DNA from: Nitrospirota bacterium | GTDB taxonomy: Bacteria > Nitrospirota > Thermodesulfovibrionia > Thermodesulfovibrionales > UBA9159 | Length of the DNA: 64,000 nt | Direction of reading: 5' to 3' | Assembly: GCA_021790195.1 (NCBI GenBank) | Contig: JAJYIF010000003.1 | Coordinates: 1-64,000 of the forward strand | Shown here: one piece after another, positions 1 through 8,283 of the stretch | How the letters are laid out: the number at the start of each line of letters is the position of its first letter | Position numbering within the stretch: the stretch's first letter is position 1 | Translations under genes and position numbers: made by a program | Notes under the pieces: model-generated | The model's database searches: none | Seen by the model: only the letters and a program-made list of their open reading frames with translations | Told to the model about the DNA's origin: nothing

Positions 1-194
1 CGCCTTTTGAGGCATACTGGAAACTGCCACGTCCCGGCATCCCGGTAAAACTGGCGGCATGAAGACAGGTGGTTTCCACCTTAATTCAGCCCCAAAACTG
101 TCCAACCATTGGGGTCCACCTCTGAGTTTCAAACGTAATGCTGACATAACCATAATAGAACGAAACATTCCAATAAGAATTTTCAAAGATTGTT
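1..194. other. Window edge, no intact gene
   Basis: No coding region can be supported here. The text around positions 60-125 has the look of a mobile-element terminus (runs such as GGTGGTTTCCACC and CCATTGGGGTCCACC), but no transposase reading frame is visible and the window starts here, so this is only an impression. The stretch is AT-rich, like the island that follows. Confidence 0.3.
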
Positions 195-494
195 TTGGCG
201 GAGCTGCAAGACAAACCATTCACGGTCCCTTTTCAGACGAGCAATTCCAAAAAATTTAAAAAAGCAATTGGTGTTCAATATACGCACCTTTATAGATTTG
301 CAAAACAATCAAGGTTTGCAAATGGGGTTATCGAACTACCAAGGCTAAAGTTTTGGGAGGAGCGGAATAAAGCTGCTATGATTTCACCGTACGGTGATAT
401 TCCCAAGAAGAAATGGACATTATTGAATCAGATGATTGAAAAGGAAGAAAAATGGTTAAAAAGTAACAGGGCGTGGAGGTTAGAAACAAAATGA
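195..494 (+). pseudogene. Truncated paralogue of the downstream lipoprotein (C-terminal part)
   Basis: This 99-codon frame has no signal peptide. Its middle, GVIELPRLKFWEERNK, matches the C-terminal part of the lipoprotein encoded at 1165-1851 (GVVELPKLKTREERIR), and both then continue into a charged Lys/Glu-rich helix. It is therefore best read as the surviving 3' end of a duplicated lipoprotein gene. It stops in an ATGA overlap with the following secreted-protein gene, and the intact copy also directly precedes its partner, so a two-gene unit was duplicated. The 5' part, including the lipobox, is missing, and the start codon is arbitrary. Similarity is seen by eye; function is unknown. Confidence 0.6.
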
Positions 495-1168
495 AGAAGA
501 TACGAGTAGTTCTACTATTGGTTGTTTTTTATCTATTATCTTCATCAATAAGTTTTGCATTAGAAAAACCTACACACGCAGAAATTAATAAATTTATTGC
601 TACGAATAGCATGAACGGTTTTTCATTGGATATATATTTAAGGAATCAATTAGGATTTGTAAATGGGATCAAAAAAGAATTTAAATCAACAGAAACCAAG
701 AAGGTTTGGGAATGGATTCGTGATGGTGGGCAATGCGAAGACGAGCCAGCATACACTCGCTCCCGCAATCATTTTCATGATCCCTTGAAAACGTGGGACC
801 AGGCGGGTCTGAACAGTGGCATTTTCACAGGCATATCCTCAGCGCTCTGGATTCAGGATCAGACAAACAGACGCTCGACCGACCTCGGGGGCGACTGGTC
901 GTGGAGGAAGGCCAGAGAGTTTTATTATGCTGCACTGACCGGCTATTCTTTGCCGTTGGAAGGTTTTGAAGTCGATGAGGATTTGTTCACTCACACAATC
1001 ATTGACGGCAGCACCAATATGAACGAAGCCGATCGGAACAGATTCTTCGCATGGACTTTTAGGGCTGTGGGGCAAACAATGCACCTTGTACAGTCTATTT
1101 TGTTAGAGATGCAGATGGGTTATGGAAAATCCAGCAGTTCTAAAGGTGATGGGAGAATGATAATATGA
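491..1168 (+). pseudogene. Secreted S1/P1-nuclease/phospholipase C-like protein, 3'-truncated copy
   Basis: The protein begins with a clear signal peptide (MKKIRVVLLLVVFYLLSSSI, then SFA|LE). It then parallels the protein at 1857-2831: THAEINKFIATNSMNGFSL against THQAINYYIADSTLNGFSL, then RNHFHDP, a Trp-rich stretch, and RAVGQTMHLVQ against RGLGQVMHLVE. HFHDP and the later HL motif are typical of the zinc-dependent S1/P1 nuclease and phospholipase C fold. Homology stops just after MHLV, where the intact copy continues to its P-E-H metal motif; the last 25 residues are unrelated and low-complexity. A zinc ligand is therefore probably lost and the product is likely inactive. Start chosen at 491 because GGAGG lies 11 bases upstream and the signal peptide begins there. 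Confidence 0.6.
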
Positions 1169-1851
1169 CGCCGATTAGAATCATTATTTTGTCCATGCTG
1201 ATAATTGTTTTTTATGGTTGTTCTTCAGAGGCTGGCTGGCTTATCTACCACAAGCCTGCATTTCAGGGGAAGGTTATCGATGCAGAGACCATGCAACCCA
1301 TAGAAGGGGCGGTTGTGGTTGTAGTTTATGAAAAAGGGAATTGGAATGGTCCCGGCGGCGGATACACATCAGCGGTAAAAGTGAAAGAAACCCTGACCGA
1401 TAAGAATGGTGAATTTAAGTTCCCCTCTTACACCACTCTGATCCTGCCATTTTTTTCAGAAGAATCCTTTGCCGAGTTCATTATTTATAAACCGGGCTAT
1501 GGGAACTTTTCCGCTTCTCGGACATATCCTCCTGGAGATATGCCTTTGGATGTTTTAGAGAAGTTTTTCACAGGAGATGTTGGAAAAGAAGGAGAGCTAC
1601 CGGAAGTTGGTATAGTCGGTGGACAGAGCAAGATAGTGTATACATGGAAGGTTTTTTGGGGCGTCGTCGAACTTCCTAAATTAAAGACAAGAGAGGAGAG
1701 AATAAGGAACATTCCCAGTCTTCCCTCCGAACTTGAGTTTTTAGAAGAACAAAAGAAACTAATTCAACTTATTAATGAGGAAGAAGTAAATTTGGGCTTA
1801 GAAAAATCAGACCCTTATAGAGCTCGTGATTTTATTCTTCATAGGAGATAA
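1165..1851 (+). CDS. Lipoprotein with carboxypeptidase-regulatory-like domain
   Basis: The 228-residue product starts with a short hydrophobic signal ending in a lipobox-like VFYGCSS, so Cys19 is the likely lipidation site. Residues 30-95 (FQGKVIDAETMQPIEGAVV, then TLTDKNGEFKF) match the beta-sandwich carboxypeptidase-regulatory/CarbopepD_reg-like pattern often found in surface lipoproteins. The C-terminus is a charged helical region, and a truncated paralogue of it sits at 195-494. It overlaps the preceding gene by ATGA and lies 5 bases before the next one, suggesting translational coupling with the S1/P1-like protein. The cellular role is unknown; a periplasm-facing accessory to the downstream putative hydrolase is inference. 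Confidence 0.75.
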   Translation: MTPIRIIILSMLIIVFYGCSSEAGWLIYHKPAFQGKVIDAETMQPIEGAVVVVVYEKGNWNGPGGGYTSAVKVKETLTDKNGEFKFPSYTTLILPFFSEESFAEFIIYKPGYGNFSASRTYPPGDMPLDVLEKFFTGDVGKEGELPEVGIVGGQSKIVYTWKVFWGVVELPKLKTREERIRNIPSLPSELEFLEEQKKLIQLINEEEVNLGLEKSDPYRARDFILHRR

Positions 1852-1856
1852 GAATC

Positions 1857-2831
1857 ATGAAAAAAAGAGCATTTTTTATAACCATGATTTTGATAGTAGT
1901 TTCGATTCAAGAAATATCGTTTGCTCTGGAGGTGGAAACGCATCAAGCAATAAATTACTATATTGCAGATTCCACACTGAATGGGTTCTCCCTTGGTGGA
2001 TATTTAAAACAAAATTGTGGTTTTTCGCAAGGAATTGCTGAAAACTTCAATGGCTTAAGAGTAGATGAGTGGCTTAGCATCGGCGGCAAATATGAAGACA
2101 AACCCCCAGGATGGTATAACAAAATACCCTATCTCCGATCTGTTAATCATTTTCATGATCCTATAACCAAGCAAGGATTCAGTGGTTTTTGGGGTACGTC
2201 TCTTTTTGACGGAACATCCTCTGTTCTATGGTCTCAGTGGCCGCTCGGCGCGCAGACCTTGCAAGTGCTCGGGACAGGAAACTACTCATGGTTTGATGCA
2301 AGGGATTATTTCTATAGGGCTCTTACATCACCAGATAAAACGACAAGAGATAAGAATTTTGCAGACACTTTCAGAGGGCTCGGCCAAGTCATGCATTTGG
2401 TAGAAGACGTGTCTGTACCGGAGCATACAAGGAATGATGCACACGGTACATGTCCGCAAGCACATCATTATGAGTGCTGGGCGCTGAAGAACGTTACTAT
2501 AAACAAGCTTCCAAATTATCCACCCATTTATTTTGATTCATCGGCAATCGGAAATTCTAATCCTCTTGCTCCGGTTCCGATCGCAAATCTCTTTGATACA
2601 AACCAATATAACGGAACAAACCCAGCTGTTACATTGCAGAACAATGTTGGGCTTTCAGAATTTGCAAATGCCAATTTCTTCAGTCAGCATACAATATTTA
2701 AGAATTATCTGCATCCCGCAGAGGGAAATACCACTGCAAACTTGGTTGAGCAGTATGCAAGAGATGGGAAGAAGGATCAGGTTTGGTACGTACACAAGAA
2801 GGAACCAATCGGGGTCGGACTTGACTATTGA
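1857..2831 (+). CDS. Secreted S1/P1-nuclease/phospholipase C-like protein with a replaced C-terminus
   Basis: The 324-residue product has a signal peptide (MKKRAFFITMILIVVSI, then SFA|LE). It carries motifs of the zinc-dependent phospholipase C/S1-P1 nuclease fold: an N-terminal THQAIN, VNHFHDP near residue 95, and LGQVMHLVEDVSVPEH near residue 180, where His, Asp and His residues normally bind zinc. The substrate cannot be told from sequence. The last residues (KKEPIGVGLDY plus stop) lie inside a ~125 bp repeat that also forms the tail of the unrelated ORF at 2931-3212, so the original C-terminus was probably cut off by a rearrangement. The ribosome-binding site is GGAGATAAG. A degenerate upstream copy lies at 491-1168. 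Confidence 0.75.
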   Translation: MKKRAFFITMILIVVSIQEISFALEVETHQAINYYIADSTLNGFSLGGYLKQNCGFSQGIAENFNGLRVDEWLSIGGKYEDKPPGWYNKIPYLRSVNHFHDPITKQGFSGFWGTSLFDGTSSVLWSQWPLGAQTLQVLGTGNYSWFDARDYFYRALTSPDKTTRDKNFADTFRGLGQVMHLVEDVSVPEHTRNDAHGTCPQAHHYECWALKNVTINKLPNYPPIYFDSSAIGNSNPLAPVPIANLFDTNQYNGTNPAVTLQNNVGLSEFANANFFSQHTIFKNYLHPAEGNTTANLVEQYARDGKKDQVWYVHKKEPIGVGLDY

Positions 2832-2921
2832 CATTTGAAGAGGAAAATATCAGTGCTACCTCGACATAGTGCGTTGACTCATAACCAAACGCACAAGCGG
2901 TCAAGCCGCTTAACTCGTTGT
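2796..2921 (+). repeat. Direct repeat, copy 1 (~125 bp)
   Basis: From AGAAGGAACCAATCGG to AACTCGTTGT this stretch is repeated nearly exactly about 381 bp downstream (3178-3302). It supplies the last ten codons and stop of the gene at 1857-2831, and ends in an attC-like hairpin region. Confidence 0.9.
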
Positions 2922-2926
2922 CAGCA
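2879..2926 (+). repeat. attC-like recombination site (in repeat copy 1)
   Basis: A 48 bp site running from TCATAAC to GTCAGCA. The inner arms AAGCGG and CCGCTT pair, and CTTAACTC next to the right arm resembles the L' box of integron attC sites. The right box deviates from GTTRRRY (GTCAGCA), and the site is shorter than most attC sites, so the call is tentative. The next ORF starts 5 bases after it. Confidence 0.45.
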
Positions 2927-2930
2927 ATGA

Positions 2931-3212
2931 ATGAAGAAAGATAATTTGTACAGCGCAATTTGGATCTCTGGACTATTACTGATAGGTCTTATAGTCAGTT
3001 GCGCGAGAACAAGTGACCACGATTATCAAAATATTCCTTCCCATGGCATACCGGAGCACGTCAAGGGCAGTTTCAATCAAGACATAGATAGGTACACACG
3101 ACTTATTGAAAGAGACCCGTTGAACGCAGACCTGTTTTTTCAACGGGGAAGTCTCTACATGGCAGAGGGCCTCGATGAGAAGGAACCAATCGGGGTCGGA
3201 CTTGACTATTGA
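2931..3212 (+). CDS. Truncated lipoprotein with a partial TPR repeat
   Basis: The 93-residue product has a signal sequence with a lipobox-like GLIVSC (Cys24). The mature part contains one recognisable TPR-like helix pair, DIDRYTRLIERDPLNADLFF and then QRGSLYMAEG. Immediately after that the frame enters the repeat and ends with KEPIGVGLDY, the same ten residues that end the unrelated protein at 1857-2831. TPR lipoproteins are usually longer, so this is a 5' gene fragment fused to repeat sequence. It lies between the two attC-like sites and so occupies the position of a cassette gene. Expression and function are unknown. Confidence 0.55.
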   Translation: MKKDNLYSAIWISGLLLIGLIVSCARTSDHDYQNIPSHGIPEHVKGSFNQDIDRYTRLIERDPLNADLFFQRGSLYMAEGLDEKEPIGVGLDY

Positions 3213-3302
3213 CATTTGAAGAGGAAAATATCAGTGCTACCTCGACATAGTGCGTTGACTCATAACCAAACGCACAAGCGGTCAAGCCGCTTAACTCGTT
3301 GT
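3178..3302 (+). repeat. Direct repeat, copy 2 (~125 bp)
   Basis: Near-identical to 2796-2921, supplying the last codons of the TPR lipoprotein fragment. Two unrelated genes truncated at the same repeat boundary point to recombination at, or insertion of, this module. Confidence 0.9.
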
Positions 3303-3307
3303 TAGAC
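3260..3307 (+). repeat. attC-like recombination site (in repeat copy 2)
   Basis: Identical core to the site at 2879-2926, but ending in a good right box, GTTAGAC (fits GTTRRRY). TCATAAC forms the left box, and AAGCGG/CCGCTT form the inner stem. An ATG directly follows, but the frame is only a few codons long, so the island ends here before the minus-strand mocA gene. Confidence 0.5.
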
Positions 3308-3374
3308 ATGACCCATAAATAAAGTCTAAGCAGACTCAAGAAATTTAAAGAGGAGTAGACGTAAAGGGTACGGG

Positions 3375-3977
3375 CTACTTCTTAGGGAAGAATCGTACCT
3401 GCTTACTTGCCCTCTCATAGTCCTCCATGGTATCAATATCAATAATAATCCCTTTATCTTCCACATCGACATTTTCTACTATCCCGTCATTGTCCCGAAT
3501 TATATCTCTCAGGGTCTGTCCCTCGAAGATTTTTTTGACAGCAGGCATCGGGAAGAGGGTGGGGTGGCCTCTCCTTCCTCGGTAAACAGGAATAATGATT
3601 TTATCCGAATCGCCCGCGTGCAATTCAATAAGGGTCTTCATAGTCTTACTCGACACCATCGGATGATCCGAAAGGCAGATGAGGCATCCCGATGAAAGCT
3701 CATCCGTTGAGCGAAGGCCGATCCTCACGGATCCGGCCATGTCGCTTTGAGGGTCAGGATTAAAACATCTCTTTATCGGGTAGCCGGTCAGAGCGTCTGT
3801 AATCGCACTTCTTTCTTCGGAAAGCACAACAATAATATTTTTGATTCCGGAGTCGATAATGGTATCGAGGCAATGCCTGATGAGAGGCTTGTTACCCAAA
3901 GGAAGGAGCTGCTTTGATTGTCCCATCCTCCTCGACAAGCCCGCTGCAAGAAGAACGGCCGAGACCTGAGTGTCCAC
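3375..3977 (-). CDS. mocA: MocA/MobA-like molybdenum cofactor nucleotidyltransferase
   Basis: A 200-residue NTP-transferase. The N-terminal signature [20 protein letters not shown] binds the nucleotide, and LSDHPMVS supplies the metal-binding region. Family members transfer CMP (MocA) or GMP to molybdopterin; with a neighbouring xanthine-dehydrogenase-family enzyme, which normally uses the cytosine dinucleotide cofactor, cytidylyltransferase activity is the likely role. It is the last gene of a minus-strand operon behind xdhC and the two hydroxylase subunits. Its start lies 86 bases inside the xdhC frame, an unusually long overlap. The C-terminus ends normally with an acidic helix. The family is secure; CMP over GMP specificity is inferred from context. 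Confidence 0.85.
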   Translation of the reverse strand: MDTQVSAVLLAAGLSRRMGQSKQLLPLGNKPLIRHCLDTIIDSGIKNIIVVLSEERSAITDALTGYPIKRCFNPDPQSDMAGSVRIGLRSTDELSSGCLICLSDHPMVSSKTMKTLIELHAGDSDKIIIPVYRGRRGHPTLFPMPAVKKIFEGQTLRDIIRDNDGIVENVDVEDKGIIIDIDTMEDYERASKQVRFFPKK

Positions 3978-4734
3978 TCTCCCTCCTGTACTGAATGATC
4001 TGGGCGATGATGCTGACGGCTATTTCTTCCGGGGTGACCGAGCCTATGGCAAGGCCGACCGGAGTTATGACCCTGCCTACGTCTTCCTCTGAAAAGCACT
4101 CTGCCTTGAGGGCCTTGAATAGAAGCGCCCTTTTCCGCCTGCTCCCTACAAGACCTATGTAACGCGCCTCTGTTCTCAGCGCCGGCTTCAGCGCGTCGAG
4201 GTCGTGGTTGTGTCCCCGTGTAGCTATGACTATGTAAGTCTTGTCGTTCACATTCAGCCTCTCGAAGACAGTCCCGAAGTCGTTAACAATGATCTCGTCC
4301 GCCTCGGGCAGAAGGTCTCTGTTTGCATGCTCCTCCCTGTCGTCGATCACCGTGACCGTGAAGCCCAAAAAGCGTGCGACCTTGGACAATGCCCTGCCGA
4401 CATGTCCCGCTCCGAAAATGAAGAGCCGGGGATCGGGAAGAATAGGCTCGATATATACAAGCACCTTTCCTCCGCATACGAGCCCTCCATGTCTTTCCGT
4501 CAGCTCAAAAGGAATAGTGCGGAGAACGCCGTCACGGATCGCCATCAAGGCGGCCTGAATGACCTCTGCCTCCAGACATCCTCCTCCGAGTGTCCCCATG
4601 ATCGAGCCGTCTTCCCTCACGAGCATCTTCGCCCCTTCCTTCTGCGGTGACGATCCGACTGCCTGAACGATGGTAGCGAGGGCGGAAGACCTGCCTTCTT
4701 TCTTGAGTTTGATGATCTCCTCGTAAATTTCCAT
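3892..4734 (-). CDS. xdhC: XdhC-family Moco sulfurase/insertion chaperone
   Basis: The 280-residue protein has the N-terminal XdhC/CoxI domain ([32 protein letters not shown]) and a C-terminal Rossmann domain ([20 protein letters not shown] near residue 105; [12 protein letters not shown] near 190). XdhC proteins bind molybdenum cofactor, support its sulfuration and insert it into xanthine-dehydrogenase-family enzymes in the cytoplasm. The gene follows the large hydroxylase subunit without a gap, which fits that client. The last ~28 residues read through the start of mocA in another frame and are unlike the rest of the family, so they may be a non-functional tail. Confidence 0.88.
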   Translation of the reverse strand: MEIYEEIIKLKKEGRSSALATIVQAVGSSPQKEGAKMLVREDGSIMGTLGGGCLEAEVIQAALMAIRDGVLRTIPFELTERHGGLVCGGKVLVYIEPILPDPRLFIFGAGHVGRALSKVARFLGFTVTVIDDREEHANRDLLPEADEIIVNDFGTVFERLNVNDKTYIVIATRGHNHDLDALKPALRTEARYIGLVGSRRKRALLFKALKAECFSEEDVGRVITPVGLAIGSVTPEEIAVSIIAQIIQYRRESGHSGLGRSSCSGLVEEDGTIKAAPSFG

Positions 4735-6906
4735 CTATGCCTTCCCCATCGCCTCTTTCACTCTGTCGGGAAGCATAGGGAGGTTCCTTATCCTTATCCC
4801 GGTCGCATTGAAAACCGCATTGGCCACTGCAGGCGCTATCGGCGGAAGGCCCGGTTCGCCAGCGCCGCTCTGGGCATCCGTGCTCTTTATGATATGGACC
4901 TCTATCTCAGGGACTTCATTCATTCTGATCAAAGGATAGTCGTCGAAGTTGGAAGATTCAACGCCGCCTTTTGAAAAGTTCATCCTCTCCTTCAAGGCAG
5001 CGCTCAGCCCCATAATGATCCCGCCTCTCATCTGCGCGGTCAGGATCGCCGGATTGACAACCGGTCCGCAGTCCACAGCGCAGACTACCCTGTGCACTCT
5101 TATTGAGCCGCTCTTCTTATCGACGGACACCTCCGCCACCTGCGCCACATAGGTTCCGAAAGCGAGAACCCAGGAAATGCCTCTGCCTTCGCCTTTCCTG
5201 ACCGGTTTCGACCATCCTGCCTTCTCAGCCACGGTTTCGAGTACCCGGGACGCCCTTTTGCGCCCCTTGAGAAGCCCGAGACGGAACTCGAGAGGGTCCT
5301 TCTTTGCGAGATGGGCCATTTCGTCCACGAAACTTTCGATAGTGAAGCCGTTATGGGAGGCTCCGACGGACCTCCAGAAGCCCACAGGGACAGGAGTGTC
5401 TATACGCACATATTCGACTTCAAGGTTCGGCACCTCATATTCGAGGTCCGACAGGCAATCCATCGCCGCAGGATCGATATTGTTCTTCATAGCCGCAGGC
5501 ATGGCCCGCGAGAAGATCGATGGACAAACAATTCTATGAAACCAGGCGACGAGGCGTCCTTTCTCATCAAGCCCTCCCGCCGCTTTTGTGGAGGTGCCCG
5601 GTCTGTAGAAACCGTTCTTCACGTCCTCTTCCCTTTTCCATAAGACCTTTACGGGCTTGCCTATGACCTTCGATATCTGGACGGCTTCCTCCACAACGTC
5701 CACCTCCGACCTTCTACCGAAGCCGCCGCCGAGATATGTGGTATGTACGCTTATCTGCTCCGGCTTGAGGCCTGTTTCTTTTTCAGTGAGACCGAGCACC
5801 GCGGTCTGGAACTGGGTCGGTACCCATATCTCGCACCTGTCTTTTCTGACGCTGGCCGTGCAATTCATCGGCTCCATTGTCGCGTGATAGAGATACGGCA
5901 GGTCAAAAATCATCTCATGCCTTGTCGCGGCCTTCTCAAATGCCTTTTGAAAATCGCCCGAGCTCTTACCAATAAGCCCTTTCTTTGCGAGATCGGCAGT
6001 AAAGGCCTTATCAAGGGTCTCGTTGCTCAGGTTCGGATCGACGCCTTTGTCCCACCTTACATTGAGGGCATCCCTGCCTTTCCATGCGGCATCCACCGTG
6101 TCGGCACAAACCGCCACTCCGCGAGGGATTGCTACAACAGAATGCACGCCCCGTATCTTTATGGCAGCGTCCTTGTCGAAGGAAAGGGGCTTGGCCCCAT
6201 AGGAAGGCGGTCTCGATAATACCGCGTAGAGCATATTCGGGACAAAGGTGTCTATTCCGTATTTCGCCCGGCCGTTGGTCTTGTCCGGGATATCGAGGCG
6301 GGCCATCGGCATCCCGATGAACGTAAACATGCTCTCTTTCTTCAGGCTGGGACTCTGCGGGACCGGTAGCCTGGAAGCCCTTGAAACGAGTTTACCGAAA
6401 GAAAGTTGCTTCTTGCCCGCGGCATATTCCACGACGCCTTTACGGACCTCACATCTGTCCTCTGCAACGCTCCAGGCCTCTGCTGCTGCCTTCATTAACA
6501 TCTCGCGGGCGGCCGCGCCTGCGATCCTCAGGGGCTGGCACATATGTTTGATGCTTGTGCTGCCGCCGGTGAGCTGCCTGCCCCAGGCCGGATCGTTATA
6601 CTTCTTGTCCGCCGGCGCGACCTTAAGTCTCACCTGTTTCCAGTCTGCGTCGAGCTCATCCGCCAGGACCATCGGAAGGGATGTGTATACGCCCTGTCCC
6701 ATTTCTGATTTGTTGACCACAATGGTCACCAGGTTGTCGGGCGTTATATGCAGCCACACGCTTGGGCTGAAGGACGGAGGTTCCTTCCTGACTTCTTCGG
6801 CCGAGAGAATTTTGAACCCGGAGGGGGTGGCCATGACCGCTATCGCGAGTCCGGCTCCGGTCATCGACTTTTTCAGGAACTCACGGCGGGTAATCGTCTT
6901 TTTCAT
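4735..6906 (-). CDS. Xanthine-dehydrogenase-family molybdopterin subunit (isoquinoline 1-oxidoreductase beta-like)
   Basis: The 723-residue product begins with a twin-arginine signal (TRREFLKKS, then a hydrophobic stretch), so the folded enzyme is exported or membrane-attached. It resembles the IorB type of Moco hydroxylase large subunit: [20 protein letters not shown] near residue 65, MEPMNCTAS and [11 protein letters not shown] in the cofactor region, and a C-terminal [13 protein letters not shown] with the conserved catalytic glutamate. Such enzymes hydroxylate N-heterocycles or oxidise aldehydes; the substrate is not readable from sequence. Start set at 6906 so that the Tat motif is N-terminal; it lies 2 bases after the 2Fe-2S subunit gene, its obvious partner. 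XdhC and MocA-like genes follow. Confidence 0.88.
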   Translation of the reverse strand: MKKTITRREFLKKSMTGAGLAIAVMATPSGFKILSAEEVRKEPPSFSPSVWLHITPDNLVTIVVNKSEMGQGVYTSLPMVLADELDADWKQVRLKVAPADKKYNDPAWGRQLTGGSTSIKHMCQPLRIAGAAAREMLMKAAAEAWSVAEDRCEVRKGVVEYAAGKKQLSFGKLVSRASRLPVPQSPSLKKESMFTFIGMPMARLDIPDKTNGRAKYGIDTFVPNMLYAVLSRPPSYGAKPLSFDKDAAIKIRGVHSVVAIPRGVAVCADTVDAAWKGRDALNVRWDKGVDPNLSNETLDKAFTADLAKKGLIGKSSGDFQKAFEKAATRHEMIFDLPYLYHATMEPMNCTASVRKDRCEIWVPTQFQTAVLGLTEKETGLKPEQISVHTTYLGGGFGRRSEVDVVEEAVQISKVIGKPVKVLWKREEDVKNGFYRPGTSTKAAGGLDEKGRLVAWFHRIVCPSIFSRAMPAAMKNNIDPAAMDCLSDLEYEVPNLEVEYVRIDTPVPVGFWRSVGASHNGFTIESFVDEMAHLAKKDPLEFRLGLLKGRKRASRVLETVAEKAGWSKPVRKGEGRGISWVLAFGTYVAQVAEVSVDKKSGSIRVHRVVCAVDCGPVVNPAILTAQMRGGIIMGLSAALKERMNFSKGGVESSNFDDYPLIRMNEVPEIEVHIIKSTDAQSGAGEPGLPPIAPAVANAVFNATGIRIRNLPMLPDRVKEAMGKA

Positions 6907-6908
6907 GA

Positions 6909-7358
6909 CTATTTCCCTCCCCTGGCCGCAAGCTTGATCGCGCTCTTGATGTACGGATAGGTGCCGCACCGGCAGAGGTTGCCGTTCATGGCGCTTACGA
7001 TCTCTTCATCTGTCGGGTCCGGCTTCTCCGAGATAAAGGCGATAGCCTGCATGATCTGGCCGGGCTGACAATATCCGCATTGCGGGACCTGCTCCTTTAT
7101 CCAGGCCTTCTTTACGGGGTGGTCTTCCGGAATCCCCTCGATGGTGGTGATCTTCTTGCCCTGGGCGTCTCCTGCGGATATCTGGCACGACCTCTGGGCC
7201 TTGCCGTCGATATGGACAGTGCAGGAACCGCACATGCCGATGCCGCAGCCGTACTTGGTCCCGGTGAGTTTCAGGTATTCTCGTATGACCCATAAGAGCG
7301 GTACGTCCGGGGTCACGTCCACTTTATGAGATTTGCCGTTTATTATCAGAGAAATCAT
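6909..7358 (-). CDS. 2Fe-2S subunit of Moco hydroxylase (isoquinoline 1-oxidoreductase alpha-like)
   Basis: This 149-residue protein has the two-cluster layout of small subunits of the xanthine dehydrogenase family. A plant-ferredoxin-type site ([16 protein letters not shown], with a further Cys in RSCQIS) is followed by a helical domain with CGYCQPGQ and NLCRCGTY. It passes electrons from the Moco subunit to an external acceptor. No FAD subunit gene is nearby, as expected for the IorAB type, where cytochromes or the membrane chain accept electrons. It is the first gene of the operon, with AGGAGGC upstream of the ATG. It has no Tat signal and probably travels with its partner. Confidence 0.9.
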   Translation of the reverse strand: MISLIINGKSHKVDVTPDVPLLWVIREYLKLTGTKYGCGIGMCGSCTVHIDGKAQRSCQISAGDAQGKKITTIEGIPEDHPVKKAWIKEQVPQCGYCQPGQIMQAIAFISEKPDPTDEEIVSAMNGNLCRCGTYPYIKSAIKLAARGGK

Positions 7359-7477
7359 GACAAGCCTCCTGTCCAGGCGAAAAGGGTTTTTATTTCACAT
7401 TATAGATGCCTGAAAAGGCTTGTCAACGGCGGCAAGCTCTGCTTCTTACAAACGACGAAAAACGCTGCCTGCGGGAG

Positions 7478-7975
7478 CTATCTGTAATTCGTAAACTGGA
7501 TGTGTATCCCGAAGTCCTTTTCCTTCAGTTTGGCGATGATAGCCTGGAGGTCGTCTATCTTCTTTGCCCTTACGCGGACCTGGTCCTTCTGTATCTCGGC
7601 ATTGACCTTGAGTTTCAGGTCTTTAATGAGCTTTACGATCTCCTTCGCCTTTTCCTGCGGGATCCCCTGTTGAAGGGTTATGACCTGACGCACGGTATTC
7701 CCCGCGGCCTGTTCAACTTTGCCGTATGTCAATGCCTTCAGCGCGATCCCGCGCTTGATGAGCTTTGACTGCAATATATCGATGACGCTCTTGAGCTTAT
7801 ACTCGTCATCTGAAATGAGCGTTATAGTGCCCTTGGCCTTGTCGAACTCGATGCTGCTCTTGCTGCCCTTGAAATCAAAGCGCTGGCTTATCTCTTTTGT
7901 CGCCTGGTTCTCGGCGTTCAACACCTCCTGCATGTCCACTTCGCACGTAATATCGAAAGAATGCTCGTCTGCCAT
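7478..7975 (-). CDS. yajQ: YajQ-family nucleotide/cyclic-di-GMP-binding protein
   Basis: 165 residues, full length for YajQ (formerly DUF520). Recognisable segments are [20 protein letters not shown] at the start, [16 protein letters not shown], and the C-terminal [12 protein letters not shown]. Members bind nucleic acid or cyclic-di-GMP and can act as transcription co-regulators; the role here is not known. It is a monocistronic minus-strand gene with a good GGAGGTGG ribosome-binding site. About 120 bases separate it from the hydroxylase operon. Confidence 0.93.
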   Translation of the reverse strand: MADEHSFDITCEVDMQEVLNAENQATKEISQRFDFKGSKSSIEFDKAKGTITLISDDEYKLKSVIDILQSKLIKRGIALKALTYGKVEQAAGNTVRQVITLQQGIPQEKAKEIVKLIKDLKLKVNAEIQKDQVRVRAKKIDDLQAIIAKLKEKDFGIHIQFTNYR

Positions 7976-8283
7976 CTGCCACCTCCGGTTTTCTCTGATG
8001 TCAACAAGTCGGAATTAAACGCACATTGATCCCCTCGCCCCGCTTAGCGTATGAGCGGAAAGGGTTCTCCCTTAGGCTAAGGAGGCAAATCCGCTGCGCC
8101 TTAGATTATACGCCGCGAGAAGGTAAAAATCCATAAGATTCGCCCCTCGCCGGCCGTGAAAAAAGCACCGTTTTTCTTGACCATCGCGGTCTCAATACTT
8201 ATACTTGTAAAAGACAAGATGAGTATGACTGCTTATTTCAGGAATGCTGCATCCGGATGGATTTCCGGAGCGGGGAACTCAGA
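7976..8283. other. Intergenic region between divergent yajQ and mscS
   Basis: Divergent promoter region of about 300 bp. A small hairpin (AAGGGttctCCCTT, about 8057-8071) and a run CCGTTTTTCTTG are visible, but no recognisable RNA gene, riboswitch or confident promoter. Confidence 0.4.

Noticed and set aside
3892-3977. Frameshift joining xdhC and mocA into one fusion gene
   Set aside because: Both proteins have complete family domains and mocA has its own proper start; an overlap explains the data.
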